NCBI GenBank assembly: GCA_002699335.1 | Contig: PACG01000111.1 | Coordinates: forward strand, 3,882 to 19,949 | Direction: 5' to 3' | DNA length: 16,068 bases | Source of the DNA: Candidatus Poribacteria bacterium | GTDB taxonomy: Bacteria; Poribacteria; WGA-4E; UBA9662 | Part shown: positions 6,791-15,186 of the stretch, piece after piece | Layout: every line of letters starts with the position of its first letter | Position numbering within the stretch: the first letter of the stretch is position 1 | Translations under genes and position numbers: made by a program | Notes under the pieces: generated by a model | Seen by the model: the letters and a program-made list of their open reading frames with translations, nothing else | What the model was told of the DNA's origin: nothing | Database searches by the model: none

Positions 6791-9700
6791 TTAACTGGCA
6801 GTAGTGGGTGAAATGGTTGATAAAGTTGGGATCGCTGCAGCCTCTGATCCGACCTGGTTATCGGCATTGTTCCCTTCTCGTTCTTGTCGACCACGTTCGT
6901 GGAATTCACCGCGAACCTCGGCACTAAAGGTTCGCCAGATTAGTAGCTGCTTTCGAATTAAGTTCAGATAACGGCGATTAACCCGTTTCCAAGAAGCAAT
7001 CTCGCCACTCTCTCGATGTACATCCAGTGTGATATTGAATAGATCTTCTTCTTCGCCACCAACCGGTGACGTCAGCAGCTTAATTGACTGACTAACCCCT
7101 AGATCATAGGGGGCCAGCCAGACCATCATACTACAACTGTATTCTTCTTCTTCGCCGCTAGGGCTTTGCCCTTCTACGAGGGTTTGTTGGAATGTAACTT
7201 GGTCAGTATAAAAATCGCTGGCAGATTCGTCGGCGTGAGCATCAAAATAGTCCCGCATGAAGATGTTTAAACCCAATGCCTCTTCAGCCAAAACAGTAAA
7301 AGGCAAGTTGAAGTGCCAGAGATCACCATCGGGCTCAGGCAACTTCCACTTTCGCTCAATATCGGGTACCGCCATCTGTCCAGCTTTAATAGCAGGATAA
7401 AGTGTACTGGCAATCACAACAAACATAACAATAATGGTGGCAATGACAGTTGACATTGACGAATAGTTCAGTGTTAACCCGGCCATTAGACCAAACTTAA
7501 CCAGTACTGTTGCTACTACTTGGCCAAATAAGTAGCCTATTACTGCCCCAAGAACAGCGTAGACACAGGCCTCGGCCAGGAACAGGAAAGCGATGTGGAC
7601 TGGTGCCAGACCGACTGAACTATAGATGCTAATTTCACGCACCCGCTCGTAGACTGCTCCAAGCATAGTATTCAAAACGATTAAGGAGGCGATCAAAATT
7701 GGGACAAACAGATTAGTCATACCAGAGAAAGATGTCATACCAATTGAACTATATAGGTAGGCATCATCACCACGTCCAACAAATAGATCTAGCGCTACCC
7801 GATTCATCAGTGGCACCATGATCAAATCTAGCTTTTCGATAGGATTGAGTACGTCTGGATCACTTTCATTTCGCTCCATGTTGACCGCCACAGACTGGAG
7901 CTTTCCACCCATATTCATAATCACATTATAGGGTAGTATAGCAATGCTATCAGGTGTGAGGTGGATATACTTTTGCAGCTCGCCCTCCAAGGTCTCATCC
8001 CCCTGTCCCCCTCGTGATTGCTGTTGGTTCATCAATTGATAATCGACCGGCGTTAGCTCTTCACCGTCGTTATCTTTCAGGTCTTTAAAGGTCAGCCCTA
8101 ACACGCCAGTAACAGTGTATTTAGCTCCACCGACCAAAACTGTTGCCTTGCCCATGTCATCTTCAGTAATACCGAGGAGATCTGCCATTCCTTTCGGGAG
8201 AACGCAGGCATTAGGCCATTCTGTTGGCCATTCAGTATCCTTGTCAGGTCGGAACCACTCTCCATAGATCAAATGGCTGTCGATGCCAGTCACCGCAGGT
8301 TCTTCGTAACTCATTCCGATCAACATATTGGCCTGATAGGTTTTCGGCTTATTACCTGCATTGAGCGGTGGGACTGGGTCTTTTTCATTTGGAACACGAG
8401 TTAACTGAACAAAAGATTGGTCACCTGTACCGGATGTTTGATACCAAGCACGTGGGGCAACAATGTTACGAACCGTGATTTTGGTTTCGGTTTTATTACC
8501 CGGCTCGGCTTCTCCCGGCCGCACCGCCCCCTGATCAATCGTACTACCCAATTTTGCACCGTCGATTGTGGCTCCTACTCCAGAGAAATTTTCCAGTTGA
8601 TCGATCTGACCCTTTATCTTATCAATACGCCCTTGTTGATCTTGACTTCCAGATTTAGCTCTCGACCGAGCTCGTTCAGATATTTTTTGTAACCGGTTAA
8701 TTTCCTGCTTCTTCCTACTAACCAAGTCAGAGATGGCAATTTCCTTACGTCGCAGATCATTGGAGATTGAGGTATAAACAGGTTCTTCTAAAGCTCTCCA
8801 GTACTGATCTCGAATCAGCATGCCATTGTATTTTGGTGTTACGGTCGCCAGCGCAGTTCGGTTAGGACGGACAAAGGTTTTAACTGAGGTGAAAGAAATG
8901 ACGGTAAAGGTGAGGATCACCAGTGTAAAAGAGGTCAGGATAGTACGCCCACTTCGTTTCCGCATGTTAGAGATACCGAGCCTAAAAGCGGCCGCTGAAG
9001 CTGACAATCGTCCCACATCCGCTTTGTAGACTTTAGAGGTTTCTTGCTTAATCTTCTCTAATTGCTCTTCAAACTTACGAATAATAATAGCAATCACAAT
9101 AATCGACAGAGCTAGAACAACAAAGGCAATCAGAATGATGACTGGTGTGGTTGTAATTTGGAAAGCCGGGTGGACCAATGCAAGGAAAAAGAAAACCAAA
9201 ACAAAGATGCCAAATGTAGCTATTAACTGTTTGTGGACACTGGGAAAACCAAAAACTAATCGCTCTAAAAAGTAGGAAAATGGCAATAGGAGTGCTAGAT
9301 AGAACATCACACCATTGACCACATCATTGCCTGTTTTCTTGACATCCGGGTAGGCTAATGACTCATAGCCCCAGGCAGAACGGGCCAATTGCATCGCTGA
9401 GTCGGCGATGCCCTTTTTAAGAGCGATTTCAGCCTGATCCAGGTGTTCGTTGGCATAATGATGTAGCTGGTCTAAACGCTCGCTGCTAATTCCAAATCGC
9501 TTGTATAAGCGCGAGCGATTTTCGTCTAGCCACCACATATCCCGTACAACGACATAAGGTGTAGCCCGAATCGATCCATTCTCGCGAACCACAAACCCTT
9601 CGCCCGTGTAGAGGGTTGGATTCTTGGTACCGCTTTGTCCGGCTTTAATCAACAGTAATCGCTTCCCGATTTGTCCATATGACATTCCCAATTTCAACCG

Positions 9701-12700
9701 GCTATTGGGCTCAGAGTAGACAAGCGCAATCGGCTCGGTGGCCGAAACTCCTTCTTGTTGCCACGGTTTAGAAACCCCGTACTTTTCGGGGGCGCTATCA
9801 GTGGCCGCATCGTAGACGTCCAGATTTCGAAGTGTACGGAGGTAACGTTGATCGACTAAATCGTAGATTGTGGTTGAAACACATTGAAACACAACGATTG
9901 TTGCACCACGCCGTCGCCGATCAATACGGATTTTATTGGGCAACAGTTTAGCCCCATAATTGCCCTGGTCGGGGGCGTAAATAATGTCCCCAGATTCACC
10001 GTCTAGAACGTAGGCTTCAATCTCTTGCTGGCCACCGAGTCGTGTTGTGGCTCGACCTTCCATGGCCAAGCCGGTAACTTCGTAGATTCCTCTATTATCA
10101 CCCATCACAAACAGGTCGCCTCGAACACCCATCAGCGACTTGTGCTTACGGCGAATGGTCAAAATTGGGTAGGGGACAGGCTTGCTGGGAACTGAACTCT
10201 CTCTGGCATCGAACTCCACGACATCACCAATCAGGCTACAATAAAAGTTATCCACGCGAGCTGCCGTCGGCATCGACGGATCTCTCAGGGCTTGTACTAG
10301 AATTGAGGCTAACATCTTGGCTTGTTGGTGAAGATTACCATCTTTTTTAAGATCCATTCGATCAATGGTATCGAGTGGCGTATCGGTCAAAACACGTCGG
10401 TCGTCAACCGTAGCAAAAGCGATTCCCGTTTTCCCGGTTAGGGTGGCGACTTCACTGTCAAAGGCAATCTTACCTGGAATATGGGTTCGCCATGTTTTTC
10501 CACCGCTGGCCGAAATAGCATTGACAAAATTACTATCTCCGCCCAGACCAGCCATATCAATCAAGGCTTTAATATCGTCAATCTCGTCCGTTGTTAATTG
10601 AGCGGGATCTTCCTCCCGCAACGCCAGTTGTGCCTTCAGCTTATTCATCTGACGAATCTTATTCTTTCGCGTCTTACGAGCGGATCGAATATCATTACGA
10701 ACGAACCGTTCGACCTCTTTACGGATGTAGTCCATGTCTTTGAGCATATCTTCGGACGGTTCACCACGGTCTCTCATCTGCTCAAACTGCATCTTCATCA
10801 GACGGGAAACCCCACTCAGACTAGCCAGCGTATTATAGTGTTTGGTAATTAGCGACTCTAGTGTTTTACCTTCCAGCTCTTGCTTAGGTTTAATATCGGC
10901 GGCTACTGTCCATTGGCTGGTCACAATCCCCCGTCGGATTTGGTCGTCGGTAAATTGCCATAATTTTTCGATACGTTCACCAAAGTCGGCTTGATTAGCA
11001 TACTCGGTCAGCTTGTTTCCTATAGAAGCGAACTCACGTCGTAAGACATGTTCCGGCTGTTGGTCATAGAACCAACCTTTATTGAAGACGCCAAACTTGT
11101 TGCTCTGACTGGATAGATCCACCGATATGAAAAGAGAGGTGTAGTACCGGTTGAATTTATCCTGCAATAATATCGCTTGCTCAATAGTTGTCAGCTTACG
11201 GTTGTATTCTGATTTACTGATGCGATAGAGTCGCTCGACCCGCTGTTGAATGTTACGGAACCTCGCGTTTCTGAGCGTCAGCATGTTGTTGCGGAGCAGA
11301 TCTCTAGTTTTTTCCGGTAAGCTGGTGTTCAAGCTGTCCAGTTGTCGATTTTGATTTCCCGTTTCGGTGTTTAAGCTTCTCAGTCGCTGGAGCAGGCTTT
11401 CTAATTCAATAATATCGCTTTTAGCACGCTCTCTAACATAGGCCAACAATCTTTTTTCTGTTAAATGGGCACTAATCTGTTGGCGAGCATCGAGTACTGC
11501 TTGCACGTCTTCACTCGTCAAGTAGTGACGAAGAACCAGCTCTTCTTCTTTCAAATACGGACGGTCCAGCTTATCGTGTGTCAACAGGAGATCATCGAGG
11601 CGCTGTTTTTCGATCTTTGCGTTTCGCATCCCGACTTCAAGAATTGCCTGCTTATCCCTAGCCAAATCTTCAATAGCAACCTCGATTGAGGCCGCGGAGT
11701 TTCCTTTCTCCATTTCGCTTACTTTCTCGCTCAGTTTTCGCTCAATGTCGATTTTGAGGTTGCCTAGGCGCTTTCGGCTTTCTATCGTCAGGTATGAATC
11801 CATGATTGGAGTTACAGGCAGTGCCAATGGGGTTTCCCGCAATTTATTGATTGCCTCTTTAAAGGCCTCTACATCGTTTTGTCCCGATTGGCCAATTGAC
11901 CCTGTCAATTTCTGAAGTATTTTCTTTTCTTGACGCACATACTGTTCAAAAGACTGAGGTCCTAGATGGATTGTCTTTCGAGCCACTCTCATCTCCTGTA
12001 GATTCCTGAAACTCAGATGTCGATCCAATAACTTCTCTTGGCTATATTGCAAGGCGAACTTACGTGGATCTTTAAGCTCCCAGTCCTGTAAATAATCATC
12101 TAGAGCTTTGATGTAGTCAGGGTTACCGGTAAAGTTCGAGGGAATGGGGAGTGTGAACTCACCTTTACTGTCTTCTTTCGGCTGAAGGTAGGAACTTGCG
12201 GGGGTTTGGCCGTATCGATCCTCAATTCGACCACTTCCCAAATCAGCTTCTAGTTGGTCCAGAACCCAAAGGTCAAGATGTGCCATTGGAAGTCCAACAT
12301 TGGTAATCAATTCTTCTTGAGCCTGACGACATTCTTGGATGGCTGTTGTTTGGAGTTGATCAAGGCGAGATATAATATCATGGAGAAATTGTACTGTCTG
12401 TTGAGAATCTTTCTTAAACTTCGCCACATTGGCGATCAACAAGGATTCTTCCTCTTTGGTAAAGTCTTGTTTCTCCCGCTTTTTGGTAGTTTGGATCTTT
12501 TTCTTTTGCTTCTCTTTGTAATCTCGTTGCGATTTTCTCAGCCCGACAATTTTATTTTGTGTTTCCGACAGCCCTTCTAATGTGACCAACAGGGAATCCA
12601 AATCGTTATCAATTCGACGGACATGAGAGTAGAAATCGGAGGGCAAATTAACCAGTACATTACGATCGATGGAGAGGACCATCTTCCGACCTAATTCCTC

Positions 12701-14323
12701 TAATTCATAAAGGTCCTTGTCTAATCCTCGGCGAAGGCCGTGCATTGTCGGGGTACCGGCCGAATCTGCAATTTCACCCACTACATCCTGACCAATTCCG
12801 TCCATAAAAGCACGCATCCCGGACAGTCCTTGAAAGTGAGCGTCAGTAGCGACAAATAGAACCGATCTACCCGGGCGAAATCCCTCGCCCCCAAGGATCC
12901 TGGCCAATTCCAGCAAAGTCGCAATACCACTGGTCGGTTCGGCACCTGGTGCTATCGAGGGGACCATTGACATCGAATCGTAGTAAGCGGAGATAACGAC
13001 CATCTCATCTTTGAGTTGCGGATCAGCACCTGGCAAAAAGCCGCGCACATTCTGACCGGTTTGGTTTTCCCACTTGATTTCACCGCTTAGTTGAGCTTCT
13101 AAGTTTTGCCCTTGCCGGTTGGTAGCGTCAATTTCTTGTTTTAATTTTTCACCATCAGCTCGACGAATCCAGAAGCGAGGAATATTAGCCGGAACAGTCA
13201 GAAACTTGTTTTCAGCTTCGCCTCGCATGGTAATTTCCGGCTCAATAAAAATAACCGCTTTGGCACCAAGCATCGCCCCATTAATCCACTTGGTACCAGA
13301 ATTAAAATCGGCTAAAACGATACTTCCACGAGGAATAAAAATATGGGACTCGTCGGCGGGAACAAACTCATCGTCCTCATCTATCAAGCCATCACCATCA
13401 TTGTCAATGTCGTCGGTTTCATATCCCGGCACTTCATCAATTAGACCATTACCATTATTGTCAATGCCATCGGTTGCCCATTCACTAATCTCAGACAGAA
13501 GTGGAATCTCGCCATACTCATCGATCTCACCATTGACGTTATTATCAATTGCATCTTCGTTTTTCTGCAGATGTTGATTTAAAACATCGTCGGTAATACT
13601 GGCTACGCCAACCCGGAAACGGCGAGCTACCTGTGCGATTGTATCTGCCGCTACAACTCTATACCAAAATCCACCTACATCTTTGCCGTTAAATTGTTTC
13701 AGGTCACAGGAGGCGGCGTAAATAATTGGAACCGTCAGCCCACCCGTCGGAATAAAAATTTCATCCCCTTCTACTATTGTAGGATTGTTCCCCTTTATCC
13801 TTTGCAGATGAGGATTACTATCAATAATCGATTGTAGATCCATCTGGTAGGATTCAGCGACTGCAGTTAGTGTTTCCCCGGACGTAACACGGTGTTTAAT
13901 ACCGTTATTCAGTAGAGAGGTTCGAACCAAATTGGGCCAGAGGGGAGAGAGTTTGAAAATGGTATCAGTGCCAACTACTTTCAGTTGGCTATTATTATGA
14001 TCTATCGGAACTGTGGTCAGGAAATCACGACTTTCTACCTCTTCCAAACCTATTTCGACAAATCGGTCAAAAACGTATTTACTGGCACTGGCAGCTTGCG
14101 GATAGCCGGTCACCCTAGTGGACAAACTGGAGAGGCGCGCAATATCCTTGCGAATATTTCCAATATTGACCTCTTCGCGGATCTTAACTGCGACCTCAGA
14201 TAAACTTAAAGATAAATCTTCTTGTGCTAAGATGTTTAGACCAAACGTTGCGATTAAGCATAAAAATACAAGTACCCGCCCTCTGGCCGACGACCACCAA
14301 TTACTCCAATTACTGCTAACCAT
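6791..14323 (-). CDS. Giant FtsX/MacB-type ABC permease fused to a degenerate M28 peptidase with LysM, calcium-repeat and coiled-coil parts
   Basis: This is one 2510-residue chain, far larger than ordinary MacB/FtsX permeases (about 300-850). Visible order: signal or anchor helix (17-33); LysM-like module (143-192: HRVTSGETLTAVAES, VEGDEIFIP); second LysM-like module (219-331) split by three calcium-type repeats (255-318: IDNNVNGEIDE, IDNNGNGLIDE, IDNDGDGLIDE); protease-associated-like segment (333-362); M28 peptidase N-half (424-510); coiled coil and helices (about 545-1055); M28 return (1062-1090); more helix (1100-1255); M28 C-half (1263-1345); a mixed beta region to 1600; three helices (1668-1690, 1699-1721, 1726-1748); the MacB/FtsX core with helix 1793-1815, a large outer domain (1816-2195) and helices 2202-2224, 2243-2270, 2293-2315 (NTMLGAVYERVREISIYSSVG); then a cytosolic tail of about 190 residues. 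The M28 zinc and catalytic residues are replaced. The ATG at 14323 has AAGG 9 bases upstream. It heads the cluster; its likely ATPase is at 1265-2068. Confidence 0.92.
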   Translation of the reverse strand: MVSSNWSNWWSSARGRVLVFLCLIATFGLNILAQEDLSLSLSEVAVKIREEVNIGNIRKDIARLSSLSTRVTGYPQAASASKYVFDRFVEIGLEEVESRDFLTTVPIDHNNSQLKVVGTDTIFKLSPLWPNLVRTSLLNNGIKHRVTSGETLTAVAESYQMDLQSIIDSNPHLQRIKGNNPTIVEGDEIFIPTGGLTVPIIYAASCDLKQFNGKDVGGFWYRVVAADTIAQVARRFRVGVASITDDVLNQHLQKNEDAIDNNVNGEIDEYGEIPLLSEISEWATDGIDNNGNGLIDEVPGYETDDIDNDGDGLIDEDDEFVPADESHIFIPRGSIVLADFNSGTKWINGAMLGAKAVIFIEPEITMRGEAENKFLTVPANIPRFWIRRADGEKLKQEIDATNRQGQNLEAQLSGEIKWENQTGQNVRGFLPGADPQLKDEMVVISAYYDSMSMVPSIAPGAEPTSGIATLLELARILGGEGFRPGRSVLFVATDAHFQGLSGMRAFMDGIGQDVVGEIADSAGTPTMHGLRRGLDKDLYELEELGRKMVLSIDRNVLVNLPSDFYSHVRRIDNDLDSLLVTLEGLSETQNKIVGLRKSQRDYKEKQKKKIQTTKKREKQDFTKEEESLLIANVAKFKKDSQQTVQFLHDIISRLDQLQTTAIQECRQAQEELITNVGLPMAHLDLWVLDQLEADLGSGRIEDRYGQTPASSYLQPKEDSKGEFTLPIPSNFTGNPDYIKALDDYLQDWELKDPRKFALQYSQEKLLDRHLSFRNLQEMRVARKTIHLGPQSFEQYVRQEKKILQKLTGSIGQSGQNDVEAFKEAINKLRETPLALPVTPIMDSYLTIESRKRLGNLKIDIERKLSEKVSEMEKGNSAASIEVAIEDLARDKQAILEVGMRNAKIEKQRLDDLLLTHDKLDRPYLKEEELVLRHYLTSEDVQAVLDARQQISAHLTEKRLLAYVRERAKSDIIELESLLQRLRSLNTETGNQNRQLDSLNTSLPEKTRDLLRNNMLTLRNARFRNIQQRVERLYRISKSEYNRKLTTIEQAILLQDKFNRYYTSLFISVDLSSQSNKFGVFNKGWFYDQQPEHVLRREFASIGNKLTEYANQADFGERIEKLWQFTDDQIRRGIVTSQWTVAADIKPKQELEGKTLESLITKHYNTLASLSGVSRLMKMQFEQMRDRGEPSEDMLKDMDYIRKEVERFVRNDIRSARKTRKNKIRQMNKLKAQLALREEDPAQLTTDEIDDIKALIDMAGLGGDSNFVNAISASGGKTWRTHIPGKIAFDSEVATLTGKTGIAFATVDDRRVLTDTPLDTIDRMDLKKDGNLHQQAKMLASILVQALRDPSMPTAARVDNFYCSLIGDVVEFDARESSVPSKPVPYPILTIRRKHKSLMGVRGDLFVMGDNRGIYEVTGLAMEGRATTRLGGQQEIEAYVLDGESGDIIYAPDQGNYGAKLLPNKIRIDRRRRGATIVVFQCVSTTIYDLVDQRYLRTLRNLDVYDAATDSAPEKYGVSKPWQQEGVSATEPIALVYSEPNSRLKLGMSYGQIGKRLLLIKAGQSGTKNPTLYTGEGFVVRENGSIRATPYVVVRDMWWLDENRSRLYKRFGISSERLDQLHHYANEHLDQAEIALKKGIADSAMQLARSAWGYESLAYPDVKKTGNDVVNGVMFYLALLLPFSYFLERLVFGFPSVHKQLIATFGIFVLVFFFLALVHPAFQITTTPVIILIAFVVLALSIIVIAIIIRKFEEQLEKIKQETSKVYKADVGRLSASAAAFRLGISNMRKRSGRTILTSFTLVILTFTVISFTSVKTFVRPNRTALATVTPKYNGMLIRDQYWRALEEPVYTSISNDLRRKEIAISDLVSRKKQEINRLQKISERARSRAKSGSQDQQGRIDKIKGQIDQLENFSGVGATIDGAKLGSTIDQGAVRPGEAEPGNKTETKITVRNIVAPRAWYQTSGTGDQSFVQLTRVPNEKDPVPPLNAGNKPKTYQANMLIGMSYEEPAVTGIDSHLIYGEWFRPDKDTEWPTEWPNACVLPKGMADLLGITEDDMGKATVLVGGAKYTVTGVLGLTFKDLKDNDGEELTPVDYQLMNQQQSRGGQGDETLEGELQKYIHLTPDSIAILPYNVIMNMGGKLQSVAVNMERNESDPDVLNPIEKLDLIMVPLMNRVALDLFVGRGDDAYLYSSIGMTSFSGMTNLFVPILIASLIVLNTMLGAVYERVREISIYSSVGLAPVHIAFLFLAEACVYAVLGAVIGYLFGQVVATVLVKFGLMAGLTLNYSSMSTVIATIIVMFVVIASTLYPAIKAGQMAVPDIERKWKLPEPDGDLWHFNLPFTVLAEEALGLNIFMRDYFDAHADESASDFYTDQVTFQQTLVEGQSPSGEEEEYSCSMMVWLAPYDLGVSQSIKLLTSPVGGEEEDLFNITLDVHRESGEIASWKRVNRRYLNLIRKQLLIWRTFSAEVRGEFHERGRQEREGNNADNQVGSEAAAIPTLSTISPTTAS

Positions 14324-14343
14324 ATAAGATCTACCTTAAGCTT

Positions 14344-14357
14344 TGACTAAATAGTCA
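14344..14357. promoter_or_regulatory. Operator-like inverted repeat upstream of the giant permease
   Basis: TGACTA and TAGTCA are exact reverse complements separated by AA, at 20-33 bases upstream of the permease start codon. A dimeric regulator could bind here. On the minus strand a TTGGAC that could serve as a poor -35 box overlaps the upstream side, but no good -10 follows. This is a candidate only. Confidence 0.3.
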
Positions 14358-14428
14358 GTGTCCAATGTTCATATGCGAAAAATGGGGAGAAGCCTGTTGC
14401 TGCCACAATTTCAATGTCAGAATAGAAC

Positions 14429-14478
14429 GCAAGCAAGTTCACGTTATTTTGTTATGCCAACCTCTCAATCTTGCTTGC
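14429..14478. repeat. 9-bp inverted repeat with 32-base spacing
   Basis: GCAAGCAAG (14429-14437) and CTTGCTTGC (14470-14478) are exact reverse complements separated by 32 bases, about 105-155 bases upstream of the permease start. This could be a paired regulator site or a stem in a transcript leader. Confidence 0.3.
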
Positions 14479-14940
14479 TTTTACATTAAAAATAGCAAAA
14501 CAACTTGATTCTATCACAGTATCTAAATCGCTGTCAAGCTCTGAGGAGCGCTCTGTCCTTTTCCATATGAAGCCGGACGCAGTAGTAAACTGTCTGGATC
14601 TTCTCACTAATGCCGTTCTTGTATAGAAACGGTCTGCATGAACAGTTATCCTTTCGCTCATCTTGCGCTGTGCTCAAGTATACCGGTCACCGAACTCTCG
14701 ACAGTAGGTCCTGGAACATTAGGTGTTGGAACGACAGCCGCCGGATTGATAAATCATCGACATCACAGAAAATTTAGAGTAGAATGATGGCGAAGACCTT
14801 TCCCCGTGGCGGAATGTGGCAATTAGTTTCGGGTAAAAACTGACATCATCGGTCACAAAAAAACGCTTAATCTCTTGAATTCAAGTATTACAAACTGCCT
14901 GGCAAAAAGAGCGGATGCTAATGGGGGACTAAATCTGTAA

Positions 14941-15180
14941 ACGGTACTGCTTGCTGTAAAGGTGGCTATTGTTGGGCCAGCCCCAGTAAGGTTGGTAACA
15001 TTCCAAGGTTATCAACCCTATCCCAATGTCGAAGTTGTCGTCGTCCGCAGGCCCTGCTATAGTAGAGAAGAAGGAGTTTACACTATTTGTTGCACTTTGG
15101 CCACCAGTCGACCAGCAGAAGATAATCTTCCCATTTAACTTCAGAAAATCAACCCTTTTTACACCGTTTATTGAGGAGGT
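14941..15180 (+). pseudogene. Decayed coding remnant, family uncertain
   Basis: An open frame without a good start runs 14941-15135 and begins with hydrophobic strands (TVLLAVKVAIVGPAP, then PYPNVEVVVVRRP). About the point RRP the protein-like reading appears to continue in the next frame (AIVEKKEFTLFVALWPPVDQ, near 15058-15117), which suggests one frameshift. The first half resembles the Rossmann start of a Gfo/Idh/MocA oxidoreductase (x-V-A-I-V-G, Y-P-x-V-E-V-V), but a C-terminal beta domain of a polysaccharide-degrading enzyme would read similarly. Neither can be supported further. It ends at the EEP gene's ribosome site. Confidence 0.3.
15097..15126 (+). promoter_or_regulatory. Candidate promoter of the EEP hydrolase gene
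   Basis: TTGGCC (15097-15102) and GATAAT (15121-15126) are separated by 18 bases, giving a possible sigma-70 promoter whose start would be about 50 bases upstream of the ATG at 15187. The -35 is a poor match to TTGACA. Confidence 0.25.
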
Positions 15181-15186
15181 TCACAT

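Larger units (their letters stand above)
14324..15186. other. Long spacer between divergent genes
   Basis: There are 863 bases between the giant permease (minus strand) and the EEP hydrolase (plus strand). It should hold promoters for both. Listed separately are an operator-like inverted repeat near 14350, a wide inverted repeat near 14450, a 12-bp palindrome (CTTGAATTCAAG at 14874-14885, at the level expected by chance), a decayed coding remnant from 14941, and a candidate promoter near 15100. A 69-codon minus-strand frame at 14452-14661 looks like random translation and lacks a ribosome site. I see nothing else in 14480-14930. Confidence 0.5.

Noticed and set aside
8417..13577. Plus-strand open frames inside the giant permease
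   Set aside because: They are antisense shadows of a well-supported coding frame, lack ribosome sites and resemble no family.
14452..14661. 69-codon minus-strand frame in the spacer
   Set aside because: No ribosome site, no family resemblance, and composition like a random translation.
14941..15135. Functional Gfo/Idh/MocA oxidoreductase
   Set aside because: Only the first strand-like stretch fits, there is no good start codon, and the frame is broken after about 40 residues.
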